From: Novosphingobium endophyticum
GTDB lineage: Bacteria; Pseudomonadota; Alphaproteobacteria; Sphingomonadales; Sphingomonadaceae
Length of the DNA stretch: 56,277 nt
Direction: 5' to 3'
Assembly: GCF_014640675.1 (NCBI RefSeq)
Contig: NZ_BMHK01000022.1
Location: 1-56,277 of the forward strand
Under the pieces are notes generated by a model. It did no database searches. It saw only the letters and a list, made by a program, of their open reading frames with translations, and was not told the DNA's origin. Shown piece by piece: positions 25,764-34,319 of the stretch; positions within the stretch are counted from its first letter, which is position 1; the number at the start of each line of letters is the position of its first letter. A program made the position numbers and the translations under genes.

Positions 25764-26987
25764 GTGACGTTGGAACGAGGGGGAGCGGCGAGGCACTGGT
25801 CCGGATATGCAGGGGCATGCCGGGTGGCCGCCGTGTCGCTGGCCATGCTGCTCGCTTCGTGCGTCCGGCTCATTCCCGGCGGTCCGGGAGCACCCACGGC
25901 CTTGCCGCAAGCCGAATCGGCGGCGGCGCTCGGCGTGCGGCCCGGCCCGGCGATCGGCTCGCTCCGGCTCGGACACGGTAATGCCGTCGCCGCGCTGGCC
26001 TCCTTTCGCGAGAGCTGCCCGCGCGTCACTTCGCGTACGGACACGAGCGGCCTCACCAGCCCCGGGGACTGGCGCCAGGCCTGCACGGCCGCCGCAAGCT
26101 GGGCGCCGGCGACGGCGAGCCGGTTCTTCTCCGCCTTTTTCGAAACCGCCCGCGTCGGCGACGGTACCGCTTTCGCCACCGGCTACTACGAGCCCGAAAT
26201 CACCGGCTCGCGGGTGCGCCTGCCGGGGTACGACGTGCCGATCTATGGCCTGCCGCCCGATCTCGTGCGGGCGCGGCCGGGCGATGCGCAGCCGCTGGCG
26301 AACGGCCGGATGCCGCTTGGCCGATATGATGAACGCGGCAGGTTCGTGCCTTATTACGACCGTGCCGCGATCGAGCAGGGCGCGCTCATGGGCAGGGGTC
26401 TGGAAATCGCGTGGGCGGCCGATCCGGTGGAGGTGTTCTTCCTTCAGGTGCAGGGTTCGGGGCGCCTGCGCGCGCCCGACGGAACGGTCATGCGCATCGG
26501 CTACGCCGGACAGAACGGACAGCCCTATACCGGTATCGGCGGCCTCATGCGCGAACGCGGCCTGATCGGATCGGGACCGGGAAAATATCCGGGCTCGATG
26601 CAGGGGATCATGCAGTATATCTGCGAGCACCCGGCGGAAGGCGCGGCGCTGATGCGCGAAAACAGGTCCTGGGTGTTCTTCCGCGAACTTAACGGTGACG
26701 GTCCTCTCGGTGCGCTCAGCGTGCCCGTCCGCCCGCGCAGTTCGGTCGCCGCCGACCCGCGCTTCGTGCCGCTGGGCGCCCCCGTCTGGCTCGATCTGGA
26801 TCGCGGCGAGGCGGACGGACTGTGGGTCGCGCAGGACACCGGCGGCGCGATCAAGGGCGCCAATCGCTTCGATACCTTCTGGGGCGCCGGCGAGGAGGCG
26901 CGCACGATCGCTGGCGGCATGAGCGGACGCGGCGACGCGCTGATCCTTCTGCCGAAGGGAACGCTGAGCCGCCTTGGCGTGCAATGA
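25764..26987 (+). CDS. mltA: Membrane-bound lytic murein transglycosylase A
   Basis: Cleaves peptidoglycan glycan strands to 1,6-anhydro products. The lipoprotein signal ends SLAMLLASC. The MltA domain follows (GYYEPEITGSR, YYDRAAIEQGAL, FFLQVQGSGRL), then a C-terminal 3D domain with the catalytic Asp region AQDTGGAIKGANRFDTFWG. The start is uncertain. The GTG at 25764 keeps the signal peptide a reasonable length, while the ATG at 25698 would leave an overlong N-region and a TTG at 25770 has GGAG at 7 nt. The stop overlaps the smr ATG (ATGA). Confidence 0.9.
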   Translation: MTLERGGAARHWSGYAGACRVAAVSLAMLLASCVRLIPGGPGAPTALPQAESAAALGVRPGPAIGSLRLGHGNAVAALASFRESCPRVTSRTDTSGLTSPGDWRQACTAAASWAPATASRFFSAFFETARVGDGTAFATGYYEPEITGSRVRLPGYDVPIYGLPPDLVRARPGDAQPLANGRMPLGRYDERGRFVPYYDRAAIEQGALMGRGLEIAWAADPVEVFFLQVQGSGRLRAPDGTVMRIGYAGQNGQPYTGIGGLMRERGLIGSGPGKYPGSMQGIMQYICEHPAEGAALMRENRSWVFFRELNGDGPLGALSVPVRPRSSVAADPRFVPLGAPVWLDLDRGEADGLWVAQDTGGAIKGANRFDTFWGAGEEARTIAGGMSGRGDALILLPKGTLSRLGVQ

Positions 26988-27571
26988 GACGTTCGGGGCG
27001 CCCGCTGTCGCCGGAAGAAAAGGAGGTCTGGGCCAGGGTGGCGCGGACCGTGACGCCGCTGGTCCGGCGCAAGGTCAGTCCCTCCGGCGCTGAAGGGGAG
27101 CACTCGCCGCCCAAGCCCCACGCGGCGCCCGTGCCCGGTCCTGCACCGACCAGGAAGGTCAAGGGCCGCGTCCCTCCACCGTTACCCCCCGCTCCCGTTC
27201 CGGCCAAGCCCGCAAGCGAGGACCGGGCTCATCTCGACGGCAGTTGGGAAAGGCGCATTTCGAAGGGTACGCTGATTCCCGACTTCCATCTCGACCTTCA
27301 CGGGGCGAACCTTGAAACCGCCTATCGCCGCCTGATGCACGGGCTGACGCAGGCCAAGGCCATGGGCGCGCGTGTCGTGCTGATCGTGACCGGCAAGCCG
27401 CGCCCGGTCGATGCCATGGATCGCGGCGAACGGCGCGGGGCCATTCGCGCCAAGATCTCAGACTGGCTCGCCGCAAGCGAGCACGCCGGGGACATCGTCG
27501 CGATTCGCGGCGCGCATCGGCGGCATGGCGGGGCGGGGGCGCTCTATGTGGTGCTGAAGCGGCGGCGCTAG
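26984..27571 (+). CDS. Smr domain protein
   Basis: A 195-residue protein. The N-terminal third is basic and proline-rich. The C-terminal Smr domain carries the DLHGANLETAYRRL motif and the HGGAGALYVVLKRR end typical of putative MutS2-like or RNA-cleaving Smr nucleases. It is translationally coupled to mltA (ATGA). The 3' 114 nt overlap the convergent membrane-protein gene on the other strand. Confidence 0.85.
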   Translation: MRRSGRPLSPEEKEVWARVARTVTPLVRRKVSPSGAEGEHSPPKPHAAPVPGPAPTRKVKGRVPPPLPPAPVPAKPASEDRAHLDGSWERRISKGTLIPDFHLDLHGANLETAYRRLMHGLTQAKAMGARVVLIVTGKPRPVDAMDRGERRGAIRAKISDWLAASEHAGDIVAIRGAHRRHGGAGALYVVLKRRR

Positions 27572-27907
27572 CGGCTCCGCCTGCGCCGCGCCATTCCCGC
27601 CGGACAGCCAGGGGAACAGCCGCATGCAGGCGAACAGCAGGAAAGGCCAGAACCAGGTCGCGGCAAGGTCACGCGTGGTATCGGACATACGCCACGAACC
27701 GTGCGCCATGCGGTCGATCACTTCGTTGCCCAGCTCCAAGGCGATAACCGCCAGCAGCGGCCAGACCGAATGGAGCGGTTTGCGCAGCGTCAGGGCGGCG
27801 ACGAGCCAGATGGCCAGGCCAGCATAGCTATGCGCGACCTTGTCCGGCGGCGGACAAAAGCTGACGATCCAGCTGGCCGTCTGCTCATACCATACGAGGA
27901 AATCCAT
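27458..27907 (-). CDS. Conserved membrane protein of unknown function
   Basis: A 149-residue frame starting MDFLVWYEQ. It has PPPDKVAHSYAGLAIWL and a helix, a second helix (LLAVIALELGNEVID), and the motif HGSWRMSDTTRDLAATWFWP, a pattern of small polar residues between helices that looks like a real integral membrane protein. Homology is not recognised. The last third overlaps smr on the opposite strand by 114 nt and is of lower complexity, so the true C terminus may be an extension. AAGG lies a few nt before the ATG. Confidence 0.6.
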   Translation of the reverse strand: MDFLVWYEQTASWIVSFCPPPDKVAHSYAGLAIWLVAALTLRKPLHSVWPLLAVIALELGNEVIDRMAHGSWRMSDTTRDLAATWFWPFLLFACMRLFPWLSGGNGAAQAEPLAPPLQHHIERPRPAMPPMRAANRDDVPGVLACGEPV

Positions 27908-27990
27908 GGCGGCCTTATGCCGCGCTGCAGCAAGAGTGTCGAGCGCCGCGTATGCCGTCGATGCCGAGTCCGGAGCGTTTGGGCGCATAA

Positions 27991-28869
27991 TCAGGCATCG
28001 TTCTGGTGACCGCCGGAAAAAGCGGACTTGTCCTGTTGCGGACGGCGCCCCGTCATCCGCAGGTAGAAGCGCGAGAAATAGGACGGATCGGAAAAGCCCA
28101 ATTCGTCAGACACCTGCGCCACGCCGACATTGGTGAAGCAGAGCAGGCGCTGCGCCTCGAGCGCCAGGCGCGTGTGGATGACGTCCAGCGGCGTGCGCCC
28201 CAGCTCGCGCCGGCACAGTCGCGTCAGCGTCTTCGTCGTCATGCCCAGCACTTGCGCGTAGCGGCTCACCGGAAGGTGATCGCTGAGGTGGATCTCCACC
28301 AGTTCGCGGAATCGGGACAGCCGCCGGTCGCCACCGGCAAGGAGGTCGTCCTCCCCCTCCTCGCTGCCCAGCGAGCGTACCAGCGCTTCCGCCAGCGCAA
28401 GGAACAGCGGCTGCGGTGCGTGCCACTGCGCCTCCAGCGAAAGCATCTCGCGGCACAGCCAATCCACGCGCGGCTGGACGGCCGTGGGCGTTTCACGGCC
28501 GGCGCCGTGACTGAGCAGACGGAGCATGGGGTCCTCTGCTCCGTCGCAGCGCCCCGCAAATCCGGCGGAGAGCGTCAGCACATGACCCTGGGTGTCCGGC
28601 TCGAAGCGGAAACCGTGCACGCTGCCGATCGGAATGACCATGTGGCACGGTGCCCGCAGGATCTTGCGGGTCTTGTCCATGAGAAAGTCCACCTGTCCCT
28701 CAGACACCAGTATCACCTGAACGCTGCCGGTGTGGCGGTGGGGAGAGATCTCCCAGTCGTGCAGCGAACTGCGCACGGCAATCGTCTCGATATGCGCGAA
28801 TACCTGCGTACCTGCGCTCAATTCCTCGCCGTAGAGGACATATGTGGGAATGGCGGAAGGCGCAGGCAT
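27991..28869 (-). CDS. AraC-family regulator, probable activator of pobA
   Basis: A 292-residue regulator. The N-terminal cupin domain (HRHTGSVQVILV ... PCHMVIPIGSVHGF) probably binds the effector. The C-terminal tandem helix-turn-helix is YAQVLGMTTKTLTRLCRRELG and VSDELGFSDPSYFSRFYLR. It is divergent from pobA, the arrangement of the AraC-type PobR/PobC activators of 4-hydroxybenzoate 3-hydroxylase, so 4-hydroxybenzoate is the likely inducer. The start is ATG 28869, since the longer frame runs into the pobA promoter. Confidence 0.85.
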   Translation of the reverse strand: MPAPSAIPTYVLYGEELSAGTQVFAHIETIAVRSSLHDWEISPHRHTGSVQVILVSEGQVDFLMDKTRKILRAPCHMVIPIGSVHGFRFEPDTQGHVLTLSAGFAGRCDGAEDPMLRLLSHGAGRETPTAVQPRVDWLCREMLSLEAQWHAPQPLFLALAEALVRSLGSEEGEDDLLAGGDRRLSRFRELVEIHLSDHLPVSRYAQVLGMTTKTLTRLCRRELGRTPLDVIHTRLALEAQRLLCFTNVGVAQVSDELGFSDPSYFSRFYLRMTGRRPQQDKSAFSGGHQNDA

Positions 28870-28896
28870 CGGAATGTCCCGAAAGTACCGGAATAT
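28870..28896. promoter_or_regulatory. Direct repeat in regulator-pobA intergenic region
   Basis: CGGAATGT (28870-28877) and CGGAATAT (28889-28896) form a direct repeat 19 bp apart, close to two helical turns, as AraC-type activators often use. It abuts the regulator start codon and lies about 100 nt upstream of pobA. Weak evidence by itself. Confidence 0.35.
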
Positions 28897-28991
28897 TGGT
28901 CCAGCCGCACCTTCAGCCAATGGGCCGGACCTGTCAATGTCGCGTCCATGGCAACACGCGCCGCGAGGGCGCGGAAGCCGGGAGAGCAAGC

Positions 28992-30161
28992 ATGCGTACA
29001 CAAGTCGCCATCATCGGCGCCGGCCCTGCGGGACTGCTGCTGGGCCACCTGCTGAAGGCCGAGGGAATCGAATGCATCGTGCTTGAACGGCGGACGGGGG
29101 ACTACGTCCTTTCGCGCATCCGCGCCGGGGTGCTGGAACAGGTCACGGTCGGCCTGATGGAGCGGCTTGGTCTCGACGGCCGCATAAAGGCCGAAGGACT
29201 ACCGCACGACGGTTTCAATCTCGCCGACGGCGAGCGCCTCATCCGCATCGACATCGCCGCGCTGACCGGCCAGCAGGTCATGGTCTACGGCCAGACCGAA
29301 CTGACCCGCGACCTGATGGACGCCACCGACGAACGCGGCCTGGAAGTGATCTACGAAGCCGCGGACGTCGCGTTGCATGACATCGACGGCAATTCTCCTT
29401 ACGTCACGTTCAGCAGCGCCGGTGCCCGGCAGCGTATCGACGCCCGCTTCATCGTCGGTTGCGACGGCTTTCACGGTCCTTCGCGCAAGGCCATCCCCGC
29501 CGGAGCGGGGCGCGAGTTCGAGCGTGTCTATCCCTTCGGCTGGCTTGGCATCCTCGCCGACGTTCCGCCCTGCAACCATGAACTGATCTACGCCAACCAC
29601 GAACGCGGCTTCGCGCTCGCCTCGATGCGTTCGCATACCCGCAGCCGCTACTATGTCGACGTTCCGTTGACCGAGAAGGTAGAGGACTGGTCCGACGAGC
29701 GGATCTGGGACGAACTGGCGATCCGCCTTGGCCCCGACGCGGCGGCGCATATCATGCGTGGCCCCTCGATCGAGAAGTCGATCGCGCCGCTGCGTTCCTA
29801 TGTCTTCGCGCCGATGCGCCACGGCAGCCTGATGCTGTGCGGCGATTCCGCGCATATCGTGCCGCCCACGGGCGCCAAGGGGCTTAATCTTGCTGCGAGC
29901 GACGTGCACTATGCCGCCGAGGCGCTGACCGGATTCTTCAAGCGCAACGATCGGGACGCGATTTCGGGCTATTCGGACAAGGCGCTTGCCCGCGTATGGA
30001 AGGCGGAGCGTTTCAGTTGGTCGCTGACCCGCCTGATGCACCGTTTCCCCGAGGACGGCGATTTCGAACGTGCCATGCAGGTGGCCGAGCTGGACTACAT
30101 CGCCACCAGCCGCGCCGCGCAGACCAGCATCGCCGAGAACTACGTGGGCCTGCCGGTCTGA
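28992..30161 (+). CDS. pobA: 4-hydroxybenzoate 3-monooxygenase
   Basis: An FAD- and NADPH-dependent hydroxylase making protocatechuate from 4-hydroxybenzoate. The 389-residue protein has the FAD-binding GAGPAGLLLG (residues 9-18), the RIRAGVLEQ motif, DGFHGPSR, and LCGDSAHIVPPTGAKGLNLA near the end, which is specific to PobA-type enzymes. The length is normal. GGAG is 7 nt before the ATG. It is flanked by the AraC-type regulator and an AAHS transporter. Confidence 0.95.
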   Translation: MRTQVAIIGAGPAGLLLGHLLKAEGIECIVLERRTGDYVLSRIRAGVLEQVTVGLMERLGLDGRIKAEGLPHDGFNLADGERLIRIDIAALTGQQVMVYGQTELTRDLMDATDERGLEVIYEAADVALHDIDGNSPYVTFSSAGARQRIDARFIVGCDGFHGPSRKAIPAGAGREFERVYPFGWLGILADVPPCNHELIYANHERGFALASMRSHTRSRYYVDVPLTEKVEDWSDERIWDELAIRLGPDAAAHIMRGPSIEKSIAPLRSYVFAPMRHGSLMLCGDSAHIVPPTGAKGLNLAASDVHYAAEALTGFFKRNDRDAISGYSDKALARVWKAERFSWSLTRLMHRFPEDGDFERAMQVAELDYIATSRAAQTSIAENYVGLPV

Positions 30162-30219
30162 ATGCGGACCGGCGGTGTGACGCCTCATCGCGAGGACCGT
30201 CTGCCGCGCCTCGATACCG

Positions 30220-30238
30220 TTATTGTTTATAGCAATAA
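30220..30238. promoter_or_regulatory. AT-rich inverted repeat upstream of transporter
   Basis: TTATTG-tttatag-CAATAA, a perfect 6-bp inverted repeat in the short AT-rich stretch after pobA. It may be an operator or promoter element of the AAHS transporter gene, but a transcript end of pobA is also possible. Confidence 0.4.
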
Positions 30239-30369
30239 GTTTGTTATGAATGGCGCCGTCCGCTGGATGTCGTAAGGATAGGCGAACCGCCGGCAGGCGC
30301 GATGATCCCTTCATGCATGTCCGACGGATTGCCGTGGCACCCGCAATGGCGGGCTGGCGGATCGGGAGA

Positions 30370-31707
30370 ATGCAGTTGACGATCCAGGTGAAGGCCGATC
30401 CTCGCAGGATGCTGGACGACGCGCCGATGACCTTGCGGCAGTTCCTTGCCGTGGGTGTCTGTGTCCTGCTCAATGGCCTCGACGGGTTCGACGTGCTCTC
30501 GATCAGCTTCGCCTCGCCCGGCATTGCCGACGAATGGGGGATAAACCGCGCCGCACTCGGTGTCGTACTGTCCATGGAACTGATCGGCATGTCGGCGGGC
30601 TCGATGGTTCTTGGGCAAGTCGCCGACCGTGTCGGCCGCAAGGCCACGGCAATCGGTTGTCTCCTGATCATGGCGGCGGGAATGCTGGCTACCACGCAAG
30701 TGGGGACCATCGGCGCCCTCGCCGCTACCCGACTGTTCACCGGCCTTGGCATTGGCGGCATGCTGGCGACGACCAACGCGCTGGTGGCGGAGTTTTCCAA
30801 CCGGAAGTGGCGGGCGGCGGCCGTGGCGATCATGGCCGCGGGCTATCCCGCGGGCGCGATTGCCGGCGGTGCCATCGCCAATGAACTGCTCGAATCCGGC
30901 GGCTGGCGGCAGGTGTTCTTCCTGGGCGCGGGCATGACGGCGATGTGTCTTCCGCTGATCCCGCTGCTTGTGCCCGAGCCCGTGAGTTCGCTGCTGAATC
31001 GCCGCAAGGGCGAGACGCTCGCACAAGTGAACAGGAGCCTGAAGGCGCTCGGCCACCAGCCTGTCGCCGAACTGCCCGACCCGGAGCCCGACGCTCCGCG
31101 CACCGGTCCTGTCGCCCTGTTTGCTCCGGGGCTGGCATCGGTCACGATCCTGCTGACCCTGGCCTATTTCCTGCACGTGATGACGTTCTACTTCATCCTC
31201 AAGTGGGTGCCCAAGATCGTCGTCGACATGGGCTTCACGCCCTCCTCGGCGGGTGGCGTGCTGGTCTGGGCGAACGTCGGCGGCCTGATCGGCTCGCTCC
31301 TGTTCAGCGTGCTTTCGCTGCGGGTCGCCTTGCGATTGCTGGTGATCGGCGTGATGCTGGCATCCGCGGTGATGGTCTGCGTGTTCGGCCTGGGACAGGC
31401 CGATCTTCAGGGGCTTTCGATGGCCGCCGCCGCGGCGGGTTTCTTCACCAATGCGGGAATGGTGGGGCTTTACGCGATTGCCGCCGCGTCTTTCCCGACC
31501 GCCGTGCGCGCGGGCGGCACCGGCTTTGTCATCGGCGTGGGCCGGGGTGGCGCCGTCCTGGGTCCGATATGCGGCGGACTGCTGTTTCAGGTCGGCTTCG
31601 GGCTGCCGGTCGTGGCGACTGTCATGGCCTGCGGTTCGCTGCTCGCGGCCATTGCCCTGCTAGCGCTTGGCAGGCGTGAGTCTCTGGGCGAATTGAAGCG
31701 CGCCTGA
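30370..31707 (+). CDS. Aromatic acid:H+ symporter (AAHS family MFS)
   Basis: A 445-residue MFS transporter with 12 helices. LLNGLDGFDVLSISFASP in helix 1 matches the DGxD-type signature of AAHS transporters (PcaK, BenK, GenK), and GQVADRVGRKATAI is the MFS loop 2-3 motif. Placed directly after pobA, it is likely to take up 4-hydroxybenzoate or another aromatic acid. The start is ATG 30370; the frame extends upstream without conserved features. Specificity among aromatic acids is inferred from neighbours only. Confidence 0.86.
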   Translation: MQLTIQVKADPRRMLDDAPMTLRQFLAVGVCVLLNGLDGFDVLSISFASPGIADEWGINRAALGVVLSMELIGMSAGSMVLGQVADRVGRKATAIGCLLIMAAGMLATTQVGTIGALAATRLFTGLGIGGMLATTNALVAEFSNRKWRAAAVAIMAAGYPAGAIAGGAIANELLESGGWRQVFFLGAGMTAMCLPLIPLLVPEPVSSLLNRRKGETLAQVNRSLKALGHQPVAELPDPEPDAPRTGPVALFAPGLASVTILLTLAYFLHVMTFYFILKWVPKIVVDMGFTPSSAGGVLVWANVGGLIGSLLFSVLSLRVALRLLVIGVMLASAVMVCVFGLGQADLQGLSMAAAAAGFFTNAGMVGLYAIAAASFPTAVRAGGTGFVIGVGRGGAVLGPICGGLLFQVGFGLPVVATVMACGSLLAAIALLALGRRESLGELKRA

Positions 31708-31755
31708 CGGGATTTACCGTCCCGACCCTTCCGGCGGGGTGGCACCGGCGCGGGG

Positions 31756-33042
31756 CTATTCCGGATGAACATCCTCGAGCCGCTTGCCCGCCGTTTCGGG
31801 CAGGAACACGAGCGCCGCCGCGCCGACCAGGCAAGCCGCCATCATGTAGTAGGCTGGCATCAGCGTATTGCCGGTGGCCGTGATCAGTTCGCTGCCGATC
31901 GCGGGCGCGGTGCCGCCGAAGATCGAGGTGGCGACGTTGTATGAGATGGCAAAGCCGGCGAAGCGCACGGCGGTCGGGAACATCGCCGGGAACGTCGCCG
32001 AAATCGTCGCGAGCTGCGGCACGTAGAGCAGGCCGAGCGCCATGAAGCCGACCACCGCGCCGGCAAGGCCATAGGACATCAGCGAATAGAGCGGGACCAC
32101 GCCCACGAAGAGTCCGATGAGCGAGAACCACCACAGCGGCTTGCGCCCCACCCTGTCCGATAGCGAACCGCCGAAAGGCAGCAGGATCATCATGAACAGC
32201 ATGCCCAGGATCGGTACGATCAGCGCCTCGTCCGGCGTCAGGCCCAGCCGGCGTTCGAGGTATGTCGGCATGTAGCTGAGCAGGGTGTAGTTGACGACAT
32301 TGAGCGCCACGACCATCCCGCTCATCACCAGCATCGGCCGCCAGTAGTGCTGGATCAGGTAGGGAAGGCCGTGCGAGACGCGCTTGCTCTCGTCGCGCGC
32401 CTCGCGGAAGACCGGCGTGTCCTCCATGTGCGATCGCAGGTAGACGCCCACCGCGCCCAGCGGCCCCGCCACCAGGAAGGGAATGCGCCAGCCCCACTCG
32501 TGCATGGCGGCGTCTCCCAGGAACAGCGCAAAGCCCAGCATCAACAGCGCGCCGAGGGAAAAGCCCGCGAGCGTGCCGAACTCCAGGAAGCTGCCGTAGA
32601 AGCCACGCCGTTCGGCCGGCGCATATTCGGCCATGAAAGTCGCCGCGCCGCCGTATTCGCCGCCGGTGGAGAAGCCTTGCACCATGCGCAGGACGATCAG
32701 CAGCAACGGCGCCCAGAAGCCGACGTCGTCATAGTCCGGAACAAGCCCCACGCAGAAAGTCGCGCCCGCCATGACGATGATGGTGATTGCCAGCACCGAC
32801 TTGCGCCCGAACCGGTCGCCGAGCGGCCCCCAGAACAGCCCGCCGAGCGGCCGCATCAGAAACGAGATCGCGAATGTCGCCAGCGCGAACAGCACCGCCT
32901 CGTCGGTGTCGCCGGGAAACAGCGCCGCCGAGATATAGGTGACGCCATAGGCATAGATCCCGTAGTCGAACCATTCGGTGGCGTTGCCGATCGCTGAAGC
33001 GGCGATCGCGCGGCGCAGGGTGGCGGGATCGGTTTGCGGCAT
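31756..33042 (-). CDS. MFS transporter, metabolite:H+ symporter (ProP-type)
   Basis: A 428-residue transporter of the MHS group. NATEWFDYGIYAYGVTYIS in helix 1, GDRFGRKSVL, and RMVQGFSTGGEYGGAATFMAEY are the family motifs of ProP, ShiA and related carriers. It is last in the ectoine operon and its ATG overlaps the stop of the preceding MFS gene (TGATG). ProP itself is an osmoprotectant carrier, so ectoine or hydroxyectoine uptake is a reasonable inference. It lacks the long C-terminal coiled coil of E. coli ProP, so osmosensing like that protein cannot be assumed. Confidence 0.87.
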   Translation of the reverse strand: MPQTDPATLRRAIAASAIGNATEWFDYGIYAYGVTYISAALFPGDTDEAVLFALATFAISFLMRPLGGLFWGPLGDRFGRKSVLAITIIVMAGATFCVGLVPDYDDVGFWAPLLLIVLRMVQGFSTGGEYGGAATFMAEYAPAERRGFYGSFLEFGTLAGFSLGALLMLGFALFLGDAAMHEWGWRIPFLVAGPLGAVGVYLRSHMEDTPVFREARDESKRVSHGLPYLIQHYWRPMLVMSGMVVALNVVNYTLLSYMPTYLERRLGLTPDEALIVPILGMLFMMILLPFGGSLSDRVGRKPLWWFSLIGLFVGVVPLYSLMSYGLAGAVVGFMALGLLYVPQLATISATFPAMFPTAVRFAGFAISYNVATSIFGGTAPAIGSELITATGNTLMPAYYMMAACLVGAAALVFLPETAGKRLEDVHPE

Positions 33043-34292
33043 CAGTTGTCTTCCGTCAGGTTTGCGTTGTCCGGTGAGTTGGGATCGATGATCGCGACAA
33101 CCGGTGTGGTGCGCGGCAGGATCTGATAGGTCTGCTGCGTGTCTGACGGCACCGGCGGGGTCGCGGTCTGCCGCCAGAGGCCGAAGCCGAGCGCCGAGGC
33201 GGCGCACAGGGCGATGAAAGCGAACAGGCCGCCTTCGGCCGACAGGGTCATCGCCGCCGAGCCGAACATCGGCCCGACCGCCGCGCCGGCCGAATAGAGC
33301 AGCACGAGGCCGCCGGTCGCGCCGATCCGTTCTTCGGCCTCCAGCCGGTCGTTGGTATGCGCGACGCACAGCGGGTAGAGCGCGAAGCTGAGGCCTCCGA
33401 ACAGGGCGCCGAGCGCGAAGAGCTGCGCGCCGCTTCCGCGTGTGAGAGCGAGGCCCGCGCAGACCAGCGCCGCGCCGGCGAACGCGAACACGATCACGCG
33501 CCGGCGGTCATAGCGGTCGGAAAGATGGCCGAGCGGCCACTGCAGGGCGACGCCGCCCAGGATCACCACGCTCATGAACATCGCCGTGGCGCCAAGATCC
33601 AGCCCCATGCGGCGCACGCTTACGGCGGCTAGGCCATAGAACGCGCCCAGCATCATGCCGGTCAGGACCGCGCCGGTCACGCCGAGCGGCGAGGTGTGGT
33701 AAAGCCGACGCAGCGAGTAGGACATGGCATCGCCCGACAGTGGCGCGGCGATGCGCGTCAGCAAGACCGGGATCGAGGCGAGCGAGATCAGCACCGAGGA
33801 TGCCAGGAAGGGGATCGAGGGGGCGGCGCTGTCATCGAGGTTCAGCAGGTACTGGCCCGCCGCCTGCCCGAGATAGAGGCAGATCATGTAGCCGGCGAGA
33901 ATGGAGCCGCGCGTCTTCGGCTCGGCGCGCTCATTGAGCCAGCTTTCGATGCAGACATAGACGCCGGCGAGGCTGAACCCGTCGATCAGGCGCAAAGCGG
34001 CCCAGAACAGCGGGTGCTGCCAGAAGGCATAAGCGAGCGTGCTGGCCGAGAGGACCGAGACGAACGCGGCGAAAGCGCGGATATGGCCTACACGCTGGAT
34101 CAGCCGTCCGACCCGCAGGGCACCGATGGTGAGCCCGGCGAAATAGGCGGTCGCGACCATGCCGATCAGCAGTGTGCCTTCCCCCGCGCGCTCCAGCCTC
34201 ACGCTGATGAGTGTCGAGAGAAAGCCGCTGCCCGCCATCAGCATGAAGATGGCGAGCAGCAGGCTCCTGACGGGGAGGGTCGCGGCGAGCAT
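33042..34292 (-). CDS. MFS transporter (YcaD-like)
   Basis: A 416-residue, 12-helix MFS protein with the loop motif GRLIQRVGHIRAFA and a second-half loop GHLSDRYDRRRVIV. It has a polar proline-rich C-terminal tail of about 40 residues. It resembles the YcaD group of transporters, whose substrates are largely unknown. It starts 27 nt after ask in the ectoine operon and is coupled to the next transporter gene, so a link to ectoine export or uptake is inferred from position only. Confidence 0.82.
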   Translation of the reverse strand: MLAATLPVRSLLLAIFMLMAGSGFLSTLISVRLERAGEGTLLIGMVATAYFAGLTIGALRVGRLIQRVGHIRAFAAFVSVLSASTLAYAFWQHPLFWAALRLIDGFSLAGVYVCIESWLNERAEPKTRGSILAGYMICLYLGQAAGQYLLNLDDSAAPSIPFLASSVLISLASIPVLLTRIAAPLSGDAMSYSLRRLYHTSPLGVTGAVLTGMMLGAFYGLAAVSVRRMGLDLGATAMFMSVVILGGVALQWPLGHLSDRYDRRRVIVFAFAGAALVCAGLALTRGSGAQLFALGALFGGLSFALYPLCVAHTNDRLEAEERIGATGGLVLLYSAGAAVGPMFGSAAMTLSAEGGLFAFIALCAASALGFGLWRQTATPPVPSDTQQTYQILPRTTPVVAIIDPNSPDNANLTEDN

Positions 34293-34319
34293 GGAGGAGG
34301 CGGCGCGCCGGGGCCGTTC

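Noticed and set aside
30220..30238. A rho-independent terminator after pobA
   Set aside because: The stem is short (6 bp), AT-rich and has no T-run. It is better treated as a possible operator.
29199..30833. A 544-codon minus-strand frame across pobA and the AAHS transporter start
   Set aside because: It crosses two recognisable genes on the other strand and shows no motif of its own.
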